NCBI RefSeq assembly: GCF_016746095.1
Contig: NZ_JAERTY010000010.1
Location: 62,001-126,000, forward strand
From: Sphingobacterium faecale
Lineage (GTDB): Bacteria; Bacteroidota; Bacteroidia; Sphingobacteriales; Sphingobacteriaceae
Direction of reading: 5' to 3'
DNA length: 64,000 bases
The notes under the pieces were generated by a model. The model did no database searches. It saw only the letters and a program-made list of their open reading frames with translations, and had not been told where the DNA came from. The position numbers and the translations under genes were made by a program. Of the stretch, positions 43,866-51,957 are shown one piece after another. Every line of letters starts with the position of its first letter. Within the stretch, counting starts at the first letter, position 1.

Positions 43866-43899
43866 AAAAGAGCAAAGACTATCCGTCTTTGCTCTTTTA
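43866..43899. terminator. Bidirectional terminator
   Basis: A 14-bp stem, AAAAGAGCAAAGAC (43866-43879) with GTCTTTGCTCTTTT (43885-43898), separates the converging nitroreductase and anti-sigma-like genes. Confidence 0.92.
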
Positions 43900-44550
43900 T
43901 TACATCTTCAATCGGTGTAAGTCGATACGGATCTCTACTTCCCCTCCTCGCCATTTCGGTCCATTCTCCAACAAATCCACCAGTTCAGCATAGGGTTTTA
44001 AATCTTTGTTGCCGTCAATGGATAACTGATATGGTCTTCCCTTTTCATCAATTTTAAAACGAACTAAAACCTCGCCTTCTCGATGAGATACCCCCCTATA
44101 ATCATGGGACAAATAAAGTTCGTACTTGCTCCATCCAATCATTGGCTCTCCATCAAATTGTCCCGTATTGCCCACTGTAATGGAGAACACTTGATCTTGC
44201 ATTACTTCGACCTCGGCTAAGTTTGACTTGGGCTGTGGAAAATAGCGTAACAAGAAAAGTGTACAGACAGCTACAAACATAACCGCAGCCGTAGCACCTA
44301 TTGCCAGACGCTGCCAACTATAAAATCGTCTATTCTTGCCAATAGATTGTTCTGCTATCCGTGTAGTCAACCGCTGTTGCAGTAAGCTCAATTGTTTAGC
44401 GTCCACGCCTTCCTGCAACTTATAGCCGTCAATAGCATCCTGTAGAAATGGATCATCCAGCGCCTCCCGCTCTAGTACATACATTTCGTCACGGCTCATT
44501 AAACCATTTACGTAGTTATGAATTCGCGATAATTGATACTTATTTTCCAT
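43900..44550 (-). CDS. Anti-sigma-factor-like membrane protein with TonB-C-like domain
   Basis: A 216-aa protein. The N-terminal cytosolic part (about 1-75, NYVNGLMSRDEMYVLEREAL and DDPFLQDAIDGY) resembles anti-sigma domains; one membrane segment at about 83-105 (LAIGATAAVMFVAVCTLFLL); the periplasmic C-terminus has VLVRFKIDEKGRPYQLSIDG and NGPKWRGGEVEIRI, close to the TonB C-terminal fold. It overlaps the ECF sigma gene by 11 bp, as anti-sigma genes do. It could sense or transmit an outer-membrane signal; this is inferred from architecture. Confidence 0.75.
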   Translation of the reverse strand: MENKYQLSRIHNYVNGLMSRDEMYVLEREALDDPFLQDAIDGYKLQEGVDAKQLSLLQQRLTTRIAEQSIGKNRRFYSWQRLAIGATAAVMFVAVCTLFLLRYFPQPKSNLAEVEVMQDQVFSITVGNTGQFDGEPMIGWSKYELYLSHDYRGVSHREGEVLVRFKIDEKGRPYQLSIDGNKDLKPYAELVDLLENGPKWRGGEVEIRIDLHRLKM

Positions 44551-45088
44551 TTCCTTTACTTTCCATACAGATCTTCAGATTGCGTTTGCCATTCTGAATA
44601 GCACTCTTGACCTTATTCAAATCATACCCTGTCCCATCAGCGATGTCTTTATAACACATCTGCTCCAAATAGAATAAGCGTACGCACTCTCTTTGTTCAA
44701 CATTCAATTTTTGTAAACAGGAATCCAATTTGTCAAAATCGTCATCTTCCCACCTAAATTCTTCCTTCTGCACCAATCTCTGTTCGCTCTCAAAAAGATT
44801 GTCGTCGATATCTAAATGTATAGCCCGCTTATCTTTCCTCAATTGCATAAGACAAAAATTTCTGGCATATACATGTAACCAACTTTTGAAATTATCGACT
44901 TCGTGTAATCGAAGCTTAGCGATCAGTTCTTCAAAAATATGCATTACAGCATCCTGGCTACGGTCGGCGTCTTGTAGATACTTGAAACAAACCCCATAAA
45001 GAAGAGACATATAAGGCGTATACAGTCTCCCCAGAACATCTAAGTTTCCGGAAGTCTTATACTCCTGAAGCAACTCCTTTTCATTCAT
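44540..45088 (-). CDS. ECF-type RNA polymerase sigma factor
   Basis: An 182-aa sigma-70-family factor. Region 2 is seen as MSLLYGVCFKYLQDADRSQD and MHIFEELIAKLRLHEVDNFK (split), and region 4 as LDSCLQKLNVEQRECVRLFY and LEQMCYKDIADGTGYDLNKV with SAIQNGKRNLKICM. It directs transcription of a small regulon, probably controlled by the overlapping anti-sigma-like gene. The regulon is unknown. Confidence 0.92.
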   Translation of the reverse strand: MNEKELLQEYKTSGNLDVLGRLYTPYMSLLYGVCFKYLQDADRSQDAVMHIFEELIAKLRLHEVDNFKSWLHVYARNFCLMQLRKDKRAIHLDIDDNLFESEQRLVQKEEFRWEDDDFDKLDSCLQKLNVEQRECVRLFYLEQMCYKDIADGTGYDLNKVKSAIQNGKRNLKICMESKGNGK

Positions 45089-45184
45089 TCTTCGTTGTTT
45101 ACTATACTAAAGATGCTTTAAGGCACATAATTCCATAAACAAAATATCAAAGCAAAAAGATCTCTATATTAAAGTGTCCCCAAT

Positions 45185-46438
45185 TTATCGGAACAACAAC
45201 AGGGCAATCACCAATGTTACGAGGACGTTAAAAGTCTGCGCAATAAGAAATGCATACAGTGGTTTTTTGTTCTCCTGCTTGAATAGATCTTTAAAGTTGG
45301 TTTCTAAACCAATGGAGGTAAATGCTAATGCAAACCACAGTCCCTGAAGGCTTTTTAAACTGCCTTTAATCATTTCATTGGTCTCACTTGATACAACAAA
45401 CGAAAAAAGCAGCGAAGCAAAAACAAATCCAAGAACAAACTTTGGAAAGCGTTCCCATATCACCTTTAAAGTAGGCTTCTCCCGCATTGTCTCCTCGTCT
45501 ACCGATTTCGAATAGGTCCAATAAATACTAATAAAAAATGCCGCGATCCCCAACAAGACATTTTGTGAGAATTTCACAATAGTACTTACTTTTAACGCTT
45601 CGTCGCCGACTAAAGTCCCAGAAGCGGCGACAGCACCAGAAGTATCTATAGAACCGCCCAACCAAGCTCCAGTAACTGCCTGAGAAAGCCCCATCTTATC
45701 AGCGAGATAAGGCATAAATATCATCATAGGTATAGCTGTGATAAGCACCAAAGAAATCACATAAGACAATTTCTTGTTATCTCCTTTGATTGCCCCAGAG
45801 GTTGCAATAGCCGCTGACACACCACAAATCGATACGGCACTGGACAACATCAACGACATTTCCTTGTCGATTTTCAGTTTCTTACATACCCAGAAGGCGA
45901 AGTACCAGACAGAAACAACGACAACAAGCGCTTGGATAAGTCCACGGGATCCAGCCTCCAATATATCACCAAATATAACGGTTGTCCCTAAAAGGATAAG
46001 ACCAATCTTAACATATAATTCGGTACTTAGAGCATTTTTAAACCACTCCGGAAGATTAAAAAAATTGCTGATAACAAGACCTATCCCCAAACTGAAGATA
46101 ACGGCCTCTAAATTATAATCTTTAACAAAAGAGTTGCCAGCAAGAACAACAGCAATAATTGTTAAAAAATAAACTGTCGGAAACACAAACAGCAAGGCTT
46201 TAACGTCTTTCTTCAGCAGCCAAGCTCCGATTATAGCGACGCTATACACCATAGTAAACTGACAGAGCACAGCAAATACATTTTCAGAAGAGAAAACTTT
46301 ACTTTCTAGTTCTCCGAAATTGGTCCACGTAAAACTAGGCACAGGAACAATCAGTCCAGATAGAGCTAAAAATGTAATAGCTAAGCCAAGTATAACCACG
46401 ACCCAGTCTTCTGTAAATGTAATTTTTTTTGACAACAT
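45185..46438 (-). CDS. YeiH family putative sulfate (sulfur anion) exporter
   Basis: A 417-aa integral membrane protein with ten or more segments, matching the UPF0324/YeiH family: AVIFSLGIGLVISNFF, ELYVKIGLILLGTTVIFGD, SAVSICGVSAAIATSGAIKG, MTGAWLGGSIDTSGAVAAS-like block (AVTGAWLGGSIDTSGAVAAS) and LWFALAFTSIGLETNFKDLF. The family is annotated as sulfate/sulfite or taurine-degradation-linked exporters; direct evidence is limited. It starts 3 bp after the TIGR01777 gene and is the last gene of that operon. Confidence 0.9.
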   Translation of the reverse strand: MLSKKITFTEDWVVVILGLAITFLALSGLIVPVPSFTWTNFGELESKVFSSENVFAVLCQFTMVYSVAIIGAWLLKKDVKALLFVFPTVYFLTIIAVVLAGNSFVKDYNLEAVIFSLGIGLVISNFFNLPEWFKNALSTELYVKIGLILLGTTVIFGDILEAGSRGLIQALVVVVSVWYFAFWVCKKLKIDKEMSLMLSSAVSICGVSAAIATSGAIKGDNKKLSYVISLVLITAIPMMIFMPYLADKMGLSQAVTGAWLGGSIDTSGAVAASGTLVGDEALKVSTIVKFSQNVLLGIAAFFISIYWTYSKSVDEETMREKPTLKVIWERFPKFVLGFVFASLLFSFVVSSETNEMIKGSLKSLQGLWFALAFTSIGLETNFKDLFKQENKKPLYAFLIAQTFNVLVTLVIALLLFR

Positions 46439-46441
46439 AGT

Positions 46442-47359
46442 TTAAGTTGATTTTATAAGTTGCGCCAAGGCGCTGTGAAGATAGTTATATTTGAATTTAA
46501 AACCATCTTCTATTGTCTGTTTTGTCGTAGCGGGAACCGTTTGCAACAGTAGACTCACATCAACACCTTTCAAAAAAGAACCTACATAGGCCATAAAAAC
46601 AGGCACGGGCAGTCCCAAGGAAATCTTAGCCTCTTCTCTAAATACCCGCATAAAATCCTTATTGCTCCTAGTATCCGAGCTACAAGCATGGTATACTGGC
46701 GCAGGCTCTTCCAACTCTGCAACCCACTTTACCATTTGAACAAAATCATGTTCATGAATCCAACTGACCATCTGCTTTCCGTCCCCTACTTTTCCGCCCA
46801 ATCCCATCTTCACCAAAGGATACAATTCGGCGAACATTCCTGAACCCTTGCTTAAAACGGGACTGATGCGCAATATCACCTTTCGCGTATTCTGTAATGG
46901 AATATCTACAAAAGCAGCCTCCCATTCTTGCGCCAAAACACTTAGAAAATCGATTCCATAATCTGTGCTATCCTCTGCATGCAAAGTCTCTTTCCCACCG
47001 AAAATTGAAATACCAGAGAAATTGATCCATAACCGAGGAGGTCGCTTTAGAGATCGAAGGGCTTCACCCAAAAGCTTGGTCGGGACGACCCTGGAATTGG
47101 TCAAAGCCTGTTGATTCTCTTTTGTAAAACGACATTGTATACTTTTTCCACAAAGGTTAATCAGTGTATCTGTGTCCTCTAATTCTCCCACCCAATCACC
47201 GAGCGTCTCTCCATCCCAATAAACATAGTCAACCTTTTCCATTGCCTTATCCACTTTACTCCGGGAAAAGACTACAACTTTCATCCCAGCTTTTATAAAT
47301 AGCTCAGCCAACAACCTTCCCAGGTGGCCACTGCCTCCTGCCAACACTACTTTTTTCAT
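46442..47359 (-). CDS. TIGR01777 (SDR39U1-type) epimerase-like oxidoreductase
   Basis: A 305-aa extended SDR. The Rossmann motif is VVLAGGSGHLGRLLAELFIK (residues 4-23), followed by DTLINLCGKSIQCRFTKENQ, ISGISIFGG-like block (WINFSGISIFGGKE) and VLRISPVLSKGSGMF, with the C-terminal DUF1731-like tail (SLGLPVPVF). Substrate unknown; plant and bacterial members affect cell division or chlorophyll. Its ATG overlaps the stop of the desaturase-like gene by 4 bp. Confidence 0.9.
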   Translation of the reverse strand: MKKVVLAGGSGHLGRLLAELFIKAGMKVVVFSRSKVDKAMEKVDYVYWDGETLGDWVGELEDTDTLINLCGKSIQCRFTKENQQALTNSRVVPTKLLGEALRSLKRPPRLWINFSGISIFGGKETLHAEDSTDYGIDFLSVLAQEWEAAFVDIPLQNTRKVILRISPVLSKGSGMFAELYPLVKMGLGGKVGDGKQMVSWIHEHDFVQMVKWVAELEEPAPVYHACSSDTRSNKDFMRVFREEAKISLGLPVPVFMAYVGSFLKGVDVSLLLQTVPATTKQTIEDGFKFKYNYLHSALAQLIKST

Positions 47360-48822
47360 GCATTTCCTCCTCTTAAAAAATTAAGTTTCAAATCTTGCTC
47401 TTTGATTCCGTAATGATCTTTTAATGCAATCTTTGCTGCCGCATAACCACACATTCCATGTACTCCACCACCAGGAGGCGTAGCCGATGAACAGATATAG
47501 GTGGATGGATCAGAGGTCCTATAGGGTGTCAATGAGCGGATCGGACGCGTATACAACTGTCTTATATCCATTAATCCTCCATTAATATCTCCTCCAACAT
47601 AATTAGGGTTATAGCGTTCCATATCCATAGCATTCATCGAAGAACGAGCTATAACTGTGTCTTTAAATCCTGGCGCAAAACGCTCGATCTGCGCCTCAAT
47701 AACCTCTGTTCTATCGACCTCTACCCCATTAGGAACGTGACAATATGCCCATCCGGTATGCTTACCCTCAGGAGCTCGCGTGCGATCAAAAGAACTCTGC
47801 TGTGCAAATAAAACAAAAGGATCTGTCAATAGCTTGCCGCGATGTGTCATCTTTTCATAATGTGCTATCTCTTCGTAGGTATTTCCGAGGTGTACCGTTG
47901 CAGCTTGATTACATTCACTATTTATAAACGGCGTAGGATCAGAAAGAGCCCAATCTATTTTAAACACTCCCATACCTTGTCTATACTTTTCCAACTGTCT
48001 TTTATAGGTCTTTGCCCATTCTATTCCTTTCAATCCCAGCAATTGTTGTGGCGTGAGATCCAACAATAAAACCCTATGGTGGGGTATATCACGTACATCT
48101 TCTACCCAACAATCACACTGTATTGTACCGCCGAGAGAAAGATAATAACTGTTTAAAGCATCTGCTATAGATTGAGACCCTCCCACCGGAATTGGCCAGC
48201 CATAGCGATTTCCAACCGCCATCAATACCATGCCGATCGCCGATGTCCCCCAATTGGACAGCGGCTGTATACCGTGTGCAGCCATTCCTCCGAATAGAGC
48301 TCTCCCTGTTATCGTCTTAAAACGATGTACCAACCAATCGGCAGGCATAAGACCATCCAGCCCAAAACCCATCATCTGACCAGGATGCTCCGGAAAACGC
48401 AAAGGCCCCATGATATCCAACGACAAAGTTTCCCATTGCTCCACAACAGGCTCAATAAGATCTTTATATTTTTTGCCGTCAGTACCAAGAAGGGCGGCAG
48501 TTTCATCCACAGATTTACATAGGCGTGCTACCTCTCCATTTTTCAACGGATGCGCTGCCGCATATGGAGCCTGAACAAAGTGCAATCCGTGCTCTTCCAA
48601 CGGCAAAGAACGCAAAAAGGGAGAGGCCATCGCCATAGGATGTATCGCAGAACAGACGTCATGTCGGTAACCCGGTAACGTCAATTCCTTTGTACGCATT
48701 CCGCCGCCAATAGTGTCAGCACCCTCCATAATCAGCGTACTTAAACCTTGCTGTTGCAAAGTAATTGCCGCAGCAAAACCATTCGGACCAGAACCAATTA
48801 CTATTGCATCGTATGTAGTCAT
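47356..48822 (-). CDS. Phytoene-desaturase-like FAD/NAD(P) oxidoreductase
   Basis: A 488-aa flavoprotein. The dinucleotide-binding site is AIVIGSGPNGFAAAITLQQQ (residues 6-25), then EGADTIGGGMRTKELTLPGY, and near the C-terminus YICSSATPPGGGVHGMCGY, the typical CrtI-like FAD end block. It could desaturate or isomerise an isoprenoid or a fatty substrate; no carotenoid genes are adjacent. First gene of a three-gene operon with TIGR01777 and YeiH. Confidence 0.9.
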   Translation of the reverse strand: MTTYDAIVIGSGPNGFAAAITLQQQGLSTLIMEGADTIGGGMRTKELTLPGYRHDVCSAIHPMAMASPFLRSLPLEEHGLHFVQAPYAAAHPLKNGEVARLCKSVDETAALLGTDGKKYKDLIEPVVEQWETLSLDIMGPLRFPEHPGQMMGFGLDGLMPADWLVHRFKTITGRALFGGMAAHGIQPLSNWGTSAIGMVLMAVGNRYGWPIPVGGSQSIADALNSYYLSLGGTIQCDCWVEDVRDIPHHRVLLLDLTPQQLLGLKGIEWAKTYKRQLEKYRQGMGVFKIDWALSDPTPFINSECNQAATVHLGNTYEEIAHYEKMTHRGKLLTDPFVLFAQQSSFDRTRAPEGKHTGWAYCHVPNGVEVDRTEVIEAQIERFAPGFKDTVIARSSMNAMDMERYNPNYVGGDINGGLMDIRQLYTRPIRSLTPYRTSDPSTYICSSATPPGGGVHGMCGYAAAKIALKDHYGIKEQDLKLNFLRGGNA

Positions 48823-48901
48823 ACTAAAATATAAAGTACAGCTAAGTTACTTACTTTAACGCAAAGACCACCCGAACAGCACATATAGTTACAACTTACA
48901 T

Positions 48902-48945
48902 AAAAAATGAGTATTCGGGAGATGGAGATTTCTCCCGAACTACTC
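48902..48945 (-). terminator. Terminator of the TonB-dependent receptor gene
   Basis: TTCGGGAGA (48914-48922) pairs with TCTCCCGAA (48931-48939), extended by GAGTA/TACTC with one bulge. On the minus strand the stem is followed by a run of Ts. It separates the receptor gene from the desaturase operon. Confidence 0.85.
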
Positions 48946-48964
48946 GATATAGAGAGATGGTCAG

Positions 48965-51556
48965 TTACTTTAAATTATAGCGCAGTGTAACGCCATAGGT
49001 CAGCGGATCTCCTACTATGCCTGCGTATTGTCCAAAATTACCAGGAGCCGCCAACAATTGCTCATAGTAATCCTTGTCTGTTAAATTGCGGCTCCAGATA
49101 ATTGCGGTTATTCCGTTAACGGATCGAAACCCTACACGTGCATTTAACAGACTATAGGCATCAATATTCAGATATGCAGAAGGCGAAGGGCTAGAAGAAA
49201 ACTGAGAGCGATGAAAAAGCTCTGTACCTATAAAATAATTCCCTTGTAGGCCGATTAAATCCCCTTTGGTCGTTACTTCAGCTCCAAAGAACCAAGACCA
49301 TTTTGAAATCCCTGGGAGCACTCCTCCTGAGATATCCTTAAATGCTTCTGCCCCGCCCACTTCTTCTAGAGGAACAGGTGCATTTTTAAAGGAAATATAC
49401 TTACCATCCGTATAGGCAAGAGATCCGTTTAACCGTAAAAAGCTCCAGGGCCTAATACTACCCTCTAATTCCAATCCCTGTACGCGTACCTTCTCAGCAT
49501 TCGCCAAATAGCCTCTATTCACGCCCGGATCAGGTGTTTGCACCAGGGTCTGATAATCCTTGATTTGGGTCTTATACAGCGTAATATTCAGAAAGGAATT
49601 TTTAGCAGGGCTTGTTTTCATTCCAAACTCCAAATGATTGACCGATTCAGGTTTTACTTCGGCCAGTTCTGTAGCAACCTGACCATCGACAACAGGCAAA
49701 CCACCTACGTTAACTCCAATAGGTTTGTAGCTTCTCGAGTAGATCACATAGCTATTATAACTAGGATTAAATTTATACTGCAAAGACAGCTGACCGGATA
49801 GATTAGCGGCGTCCGTATCGATATCAAACTGTTGATCAGAATATATACTATTGATGGCACTTAATTGCTGAGGAGTATAGTCAATGGTATTCTCTATATA
49901 CTTCTTTCGATCATAATCTGCGACCTTTTTATCATAGTTGTACCGTAATCCAGGCAAGATGTGCAACTTTGGCGTTATTGCCCAATCTATTTGAGAAAAC
50001 ACAGCCAGGCTCTTGCTTTTTATTCCGTACCTTGTCCTTATCCCTACCCTATCGATTAATCCCGGTGCCCATTGAGTTTGCCCCTCATTACCTTGTTGAA
50101 AACGCCATAGCGCATCCCCAGCCTCCTCGGTATGTACAGGATCCGTTCGTAAGTCTTGCCAAAGACCAAATAACCCTATGACACCACTTACCTTATCATT
50201 AAGCTGTCCTGCATATCTAAACTCCTGTGACCATTGATCGTGTATCGAATTACCAGAAGAAATCGTGTAAACCGGAATTCCTAAATAATCTCTGTCATTC
50301 AATGGCACCCAATTCCAATAACGCCATGCAGAAGTCGACGTAAGTGTACCATTGCCAATTTTATATTCTACATTCAGAGAGCTCCCGCCCAACTCATTGT
50401 CTGCACGAGATCTCGTGTCTAAATCAACTTTCCGTTCAAAGGCGCTGTTATAAGGAATTCTGTAATCCAGATCCTCTATTATTTTATTGAACTGCCTATA
50501 TGCCGAGCGCTCATTCTCAACAACCCCTGCTACCCCCCATCCATACCCATCAGGTCGTTGCCTACTAACATCTCCAGCAAGAGATATCTTTAAGTTATTC
50601 GTTGGCGTAAATAGTAATTGCCCCCGGACTCCTAGATTATTTTGATCATTGATCTTTTTATCGGACGCAACATTATAAAAAATTCCGTCGCGTTGGGTTC
50701 CAGAAAAGGATATCCGTGCAGCGAGTCTATCCTTAATCAGTGGTCCTGTCAAAGAAGACCTAGCCTGTATGTACCCATGGTTACCATAACTCAATTCAAA
50801 ATTTGCACCAGCTGCAAACTCTGGCAAACGGGAAGTAATGTTGAATGCTCCTGAAGTTGTATTTTTTCCAAAAAGCGTTCCCTGCGGTCCACGCAATACT
50901 TCTACCTGTTCAATATCAATAAAGTCTAGCCAGGTAGCGGCAGGACGTGCTAGGTACACACCATCCAAATAGAATCCGACTCCCGGATCTATACCATCAT
51001 TGGTAAGGCCATAAGTAGAACCCAGCCCCCTGATATTCAGCGTCGTATTTCTTGCGTTAGAAGAATACAACTGTACTGTCGGGACTATTTCTTTGATTCG
51101 GTTCACATTAAATGCGCCAGCATCTTCAATAGCGCCTGACCGGACAACAGAAATCGGAAGAGGAATATCCTGTATCCGTTCAGTACGTCTTCGCGATGTT
51201 ACCAAAACCTGCTCCAGTGTAGTGTAGGTAGGAAACAATTCGACCACTATCGGAGAATTCTCTACAATTACTCTACGTGTTTGATAACCGATATAAGAGA
51301 CTATAATCGTGAGGGGAAGCCGTTGCCCAGTCACAAATTGAAAACGGCCATCCCTATCTGTTTTAACTTGATGTGTCACCGCTTCCAACTGAACTGTAAC
51401 TCCAGTGATAGGCATTTTTGTCAATGCATCTACAACGGTGCCCAAGAGTGAGGCATTTATGATCGGTTTAGTTTCCTGCTGTGCATACCCATCTTTAGAA
51501 ACTGTAATAAGTACTAAAAGGAAAAAGTAAATTGGGTGGAACCCTATTTTTTTCAT
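48965..51556 (-). CDS. TonB-dependent receptor with carboxypeptidase-like regulatory domain
   Basis: An 863-aa outer-membrane importer with a signal peptide (IYFFLLVLITVSKDGYAQ). A carboxypeptidase-D regulatory-like domain (about 35-115, GTVVDALTKMPITGVTVQLE) precedes the plug (about 115-235, EQVLVTSRRRTERIQDIPLP and IEQVEVLRGPQGTLFGKNTT) and a 22-strand barrel ending GVTLRYNLK. No SusD partner, so a siderophore, vitamin or small organic ligand is more likely than a polysaccharide; the substrate is unknown. It is monocistronic, with its own terminator and a 280-nt leader that carries two small ORFs and a terminator-like hairpin. Confidence 0.95.
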   Translation of the reverse strand: MKKIGFHPIYFFLLVLITVSKDGYAQQETKPIINASLLGTVVDALTKMPITGVTVQLEAVTHQVKTDRDGRFQFVTGQRLPLTIIVSYIGYQTRRVIVENSPIVVELFPTYTTLEQVLVTSRRRTERIQDIPLPISVVRSGAIEDAGAFNVNRIKEIVPTVQLYSSNARNTTLNIRGLGSTYGLTNDGIDPGVGFYLDGVYLARPAATWLDFIDIEQVEVLRGPQGTLFGKNTTSGAFNITSRLPEFAAGANFELSYGNHGYIQARSSLTGPLIKDRLAARISFSGTQRDGIFYNVASDKKINDQNNLGVRGQLLFTPTNNLKISLAGDVSRQRPDGYGWGVAGVVENERSAYRQFNKIIEDLDYRIPYNSAFERKVDLDTRSRADNELGGSSLNVEYKIGNGTLTSTSAWRYWNWVPLNDRDYLGIPVYTISSGNSIHDQWSQEFRYAGQLNDKVSGVIGLFGLWQDLRTDPVHTEEAGDALWRFQQGNEGQTQWAPGLIDRVGIRTRYGIKSKSLAVFSQIDWAITPKLHILPGLRYNYDKKVADYDRKKYIENTIDYTPQQLSAINSIYSDQQFDIDTDAANLSGQLSLQYKFNPSYNSYVIYSRSYKPIGVNVGGLPVVDGQVATELAEVKPESVNHLEFGMKTSPAKNSFLNITLYKTQIKDYQTLVQTPDPGVNRGYLANAEKVRVQGLELEGSIRPWSFLRLNGSLAYTDGKYISFKNAPVPLEEVGGAEAFKDISGGVLPGISKWSWFFGAEVTTKGDLIGLQGNYFIGTELFHRSQFSSSPSPSAYLNIDAYSLLNARVGFRSVNGITAIIWSRNLTDKDYYEQLLAAPGNFGQYAGIVGDPLTYGVTLRYNLK

Positions 51557-51560
51557 ATTT

Positions 51561-51617
51561 TTAATTGTTTAGTAGTGAAAACGACAAGTGCCAACGCCAA
51601 TTGAAAACTTGTTTCAT
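51561..51617 (-). CDS. Small leader ORF 2 (18 aa) abutting the receptor gene
   Basis: ATG at 51617 reads MKQVFNWRWHLSFSLLNN and stops 4 nt before the receptor ATG. It lies after the hairpin and its NWRW part is encoded by one copy of the 16-bp direct repeat. Its first four residues match those of leader ORF 1. Whether it is translated is unproven; its position allows coupling to the receptor gene. Confidence 0.4.
   Translation of the reverse strand: MKQVFNWRWHLSFSLLNN
51589..51604. repeat. 16-bp direct repeat, copy next to the receptor gene
   Basis: TGCCAACGCCAATTGA; an identical copy lies at 51815-51830, 226 bp away. The two copies bracket the leader ORF 1 and hairpin. Confidence 0.9.
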
Positions 51618-51619
51618 TA

Positions 51620-51648
51620 GTAAATAAGAGGGGAAGCATTGCTTCCCC
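51620..51648 (-). terminator. Terminator-like hairpin inside the receptor leader (possible attenuator)
   Basis: GGGGAAGC (51630-51637) and GCTTCCCC (51641-51648) form an 8-bp GC-rich stem with a 3-nt loop. On the minus strand it is followed by TCTTATTT and lies 27 nt after the stop of leader ORF 1 and about 75 nt before the receptor ATG. Confidence 0.65.
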
Positions 51649-51675
51649 AATTTGTTAATATATAGGGAGAGAAAT

Positions 51676-51774
51676 TTAAACACACATTCGCATGCGACAT
51701 AACGGAGTGCTGTAACCAGAAAAGCGGTTTCTTGTTTTTGAGATTTCTAATCTCTGCATGTAGACCTGTTTCAT
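51676..51774 (-). CDS. Small leader ORF 1 (32 aa) ending CRMRMCV
   Basis: ATG at 51774 opens a 32-residue ORF (MKQVYMQRLEIS...STPLCRMRMCV). The end is rich in Cys and Met separated by Arg, just before the stop and the hairpin, as in leader peptides that sense the supply of the amino acids they contain. It lies in the leader of the receptor gene. Translation is not proven and the ORF is short, so the call rests on its position and composition. Confidence 0.55.
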   Translation of the reverse strand: MKQVYMQRLEISKTRNRFSGYSTPLCRMRMCV

Positions 51775-51814
51775 CGTAGTGGAAGATAAGTTATTTAAAA
51801 AGTATTTCTACCGT

Positions 51815-51830
51815 TGCCAACGCCAATTGA
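51815..51830. repeat. 16-bp direct repeat, copy at the start of the leader
   Basis: TGCCAACGCCAATTGA, identical to 51589-51604. It lies just downstream (minus strand) of the -7 box of the receptor promoter, near the predicted start of the transcript. Confidence 0.9.
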
Positions 51831-51843
51831 GTACGATATAACA

Positions 51844-51851
51844 CAAATATA
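51844..51851 (-). promoter_or_regulatory. -7 box of the TonB-dependent receptor promoter
   Basis: On the minus strand TATATTTG matches TAnnTTTG; the predicted start is near 51837, giving a leader of about 280 nt. TTTG motifs lie upstream, the best with an 11-bp spacer, shorter than usual. Confidence 0.5.
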
Positions 51852-51902
51852 AAAACAAAAAACAAAAAGTCTACTAATCAAGTAGATTTTATTTAGAAAA
51901 AT

Positions 51903-51939
51903 AAAAAGAAGGCCCGTGCAATCGTACGGGCCTTCTTTT
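51903..51939. terminator. Bidirectional terminator
   Basis: AAAAGAAGGCCCGT and ACGGGCCTTCTTTT form a strong GC-rich stem with A/T runs, between the acyl-CoA dehydrogenase stop and the receptor promoter. Confidence 0.92.
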
Positions 51940-51957
51940 CAATAAAATAAGTTTCGC

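Noticed and set aside
45774..46118. 114-aa plus-strand ORF inside the YeiH gene
   Set aside because: Antisense of a membrane-protein gene with clear family motifs; no independent support.
48902..48945. Operon of the TonB-dependent receptor with the desaturase, TIGR01777 and YeiH genes
   Set aside because: A strong hairpin with a T-run on the minus strand separates the receptor from the other three genes, so a single transcript is not expected to be the main one.
48965..51556. SusC of a polysaccharide utilisation locus
   Set aside because: No SusD gene follows, the receptor is followed by its own terminator and its plug and barrel look like the single-receptor type.
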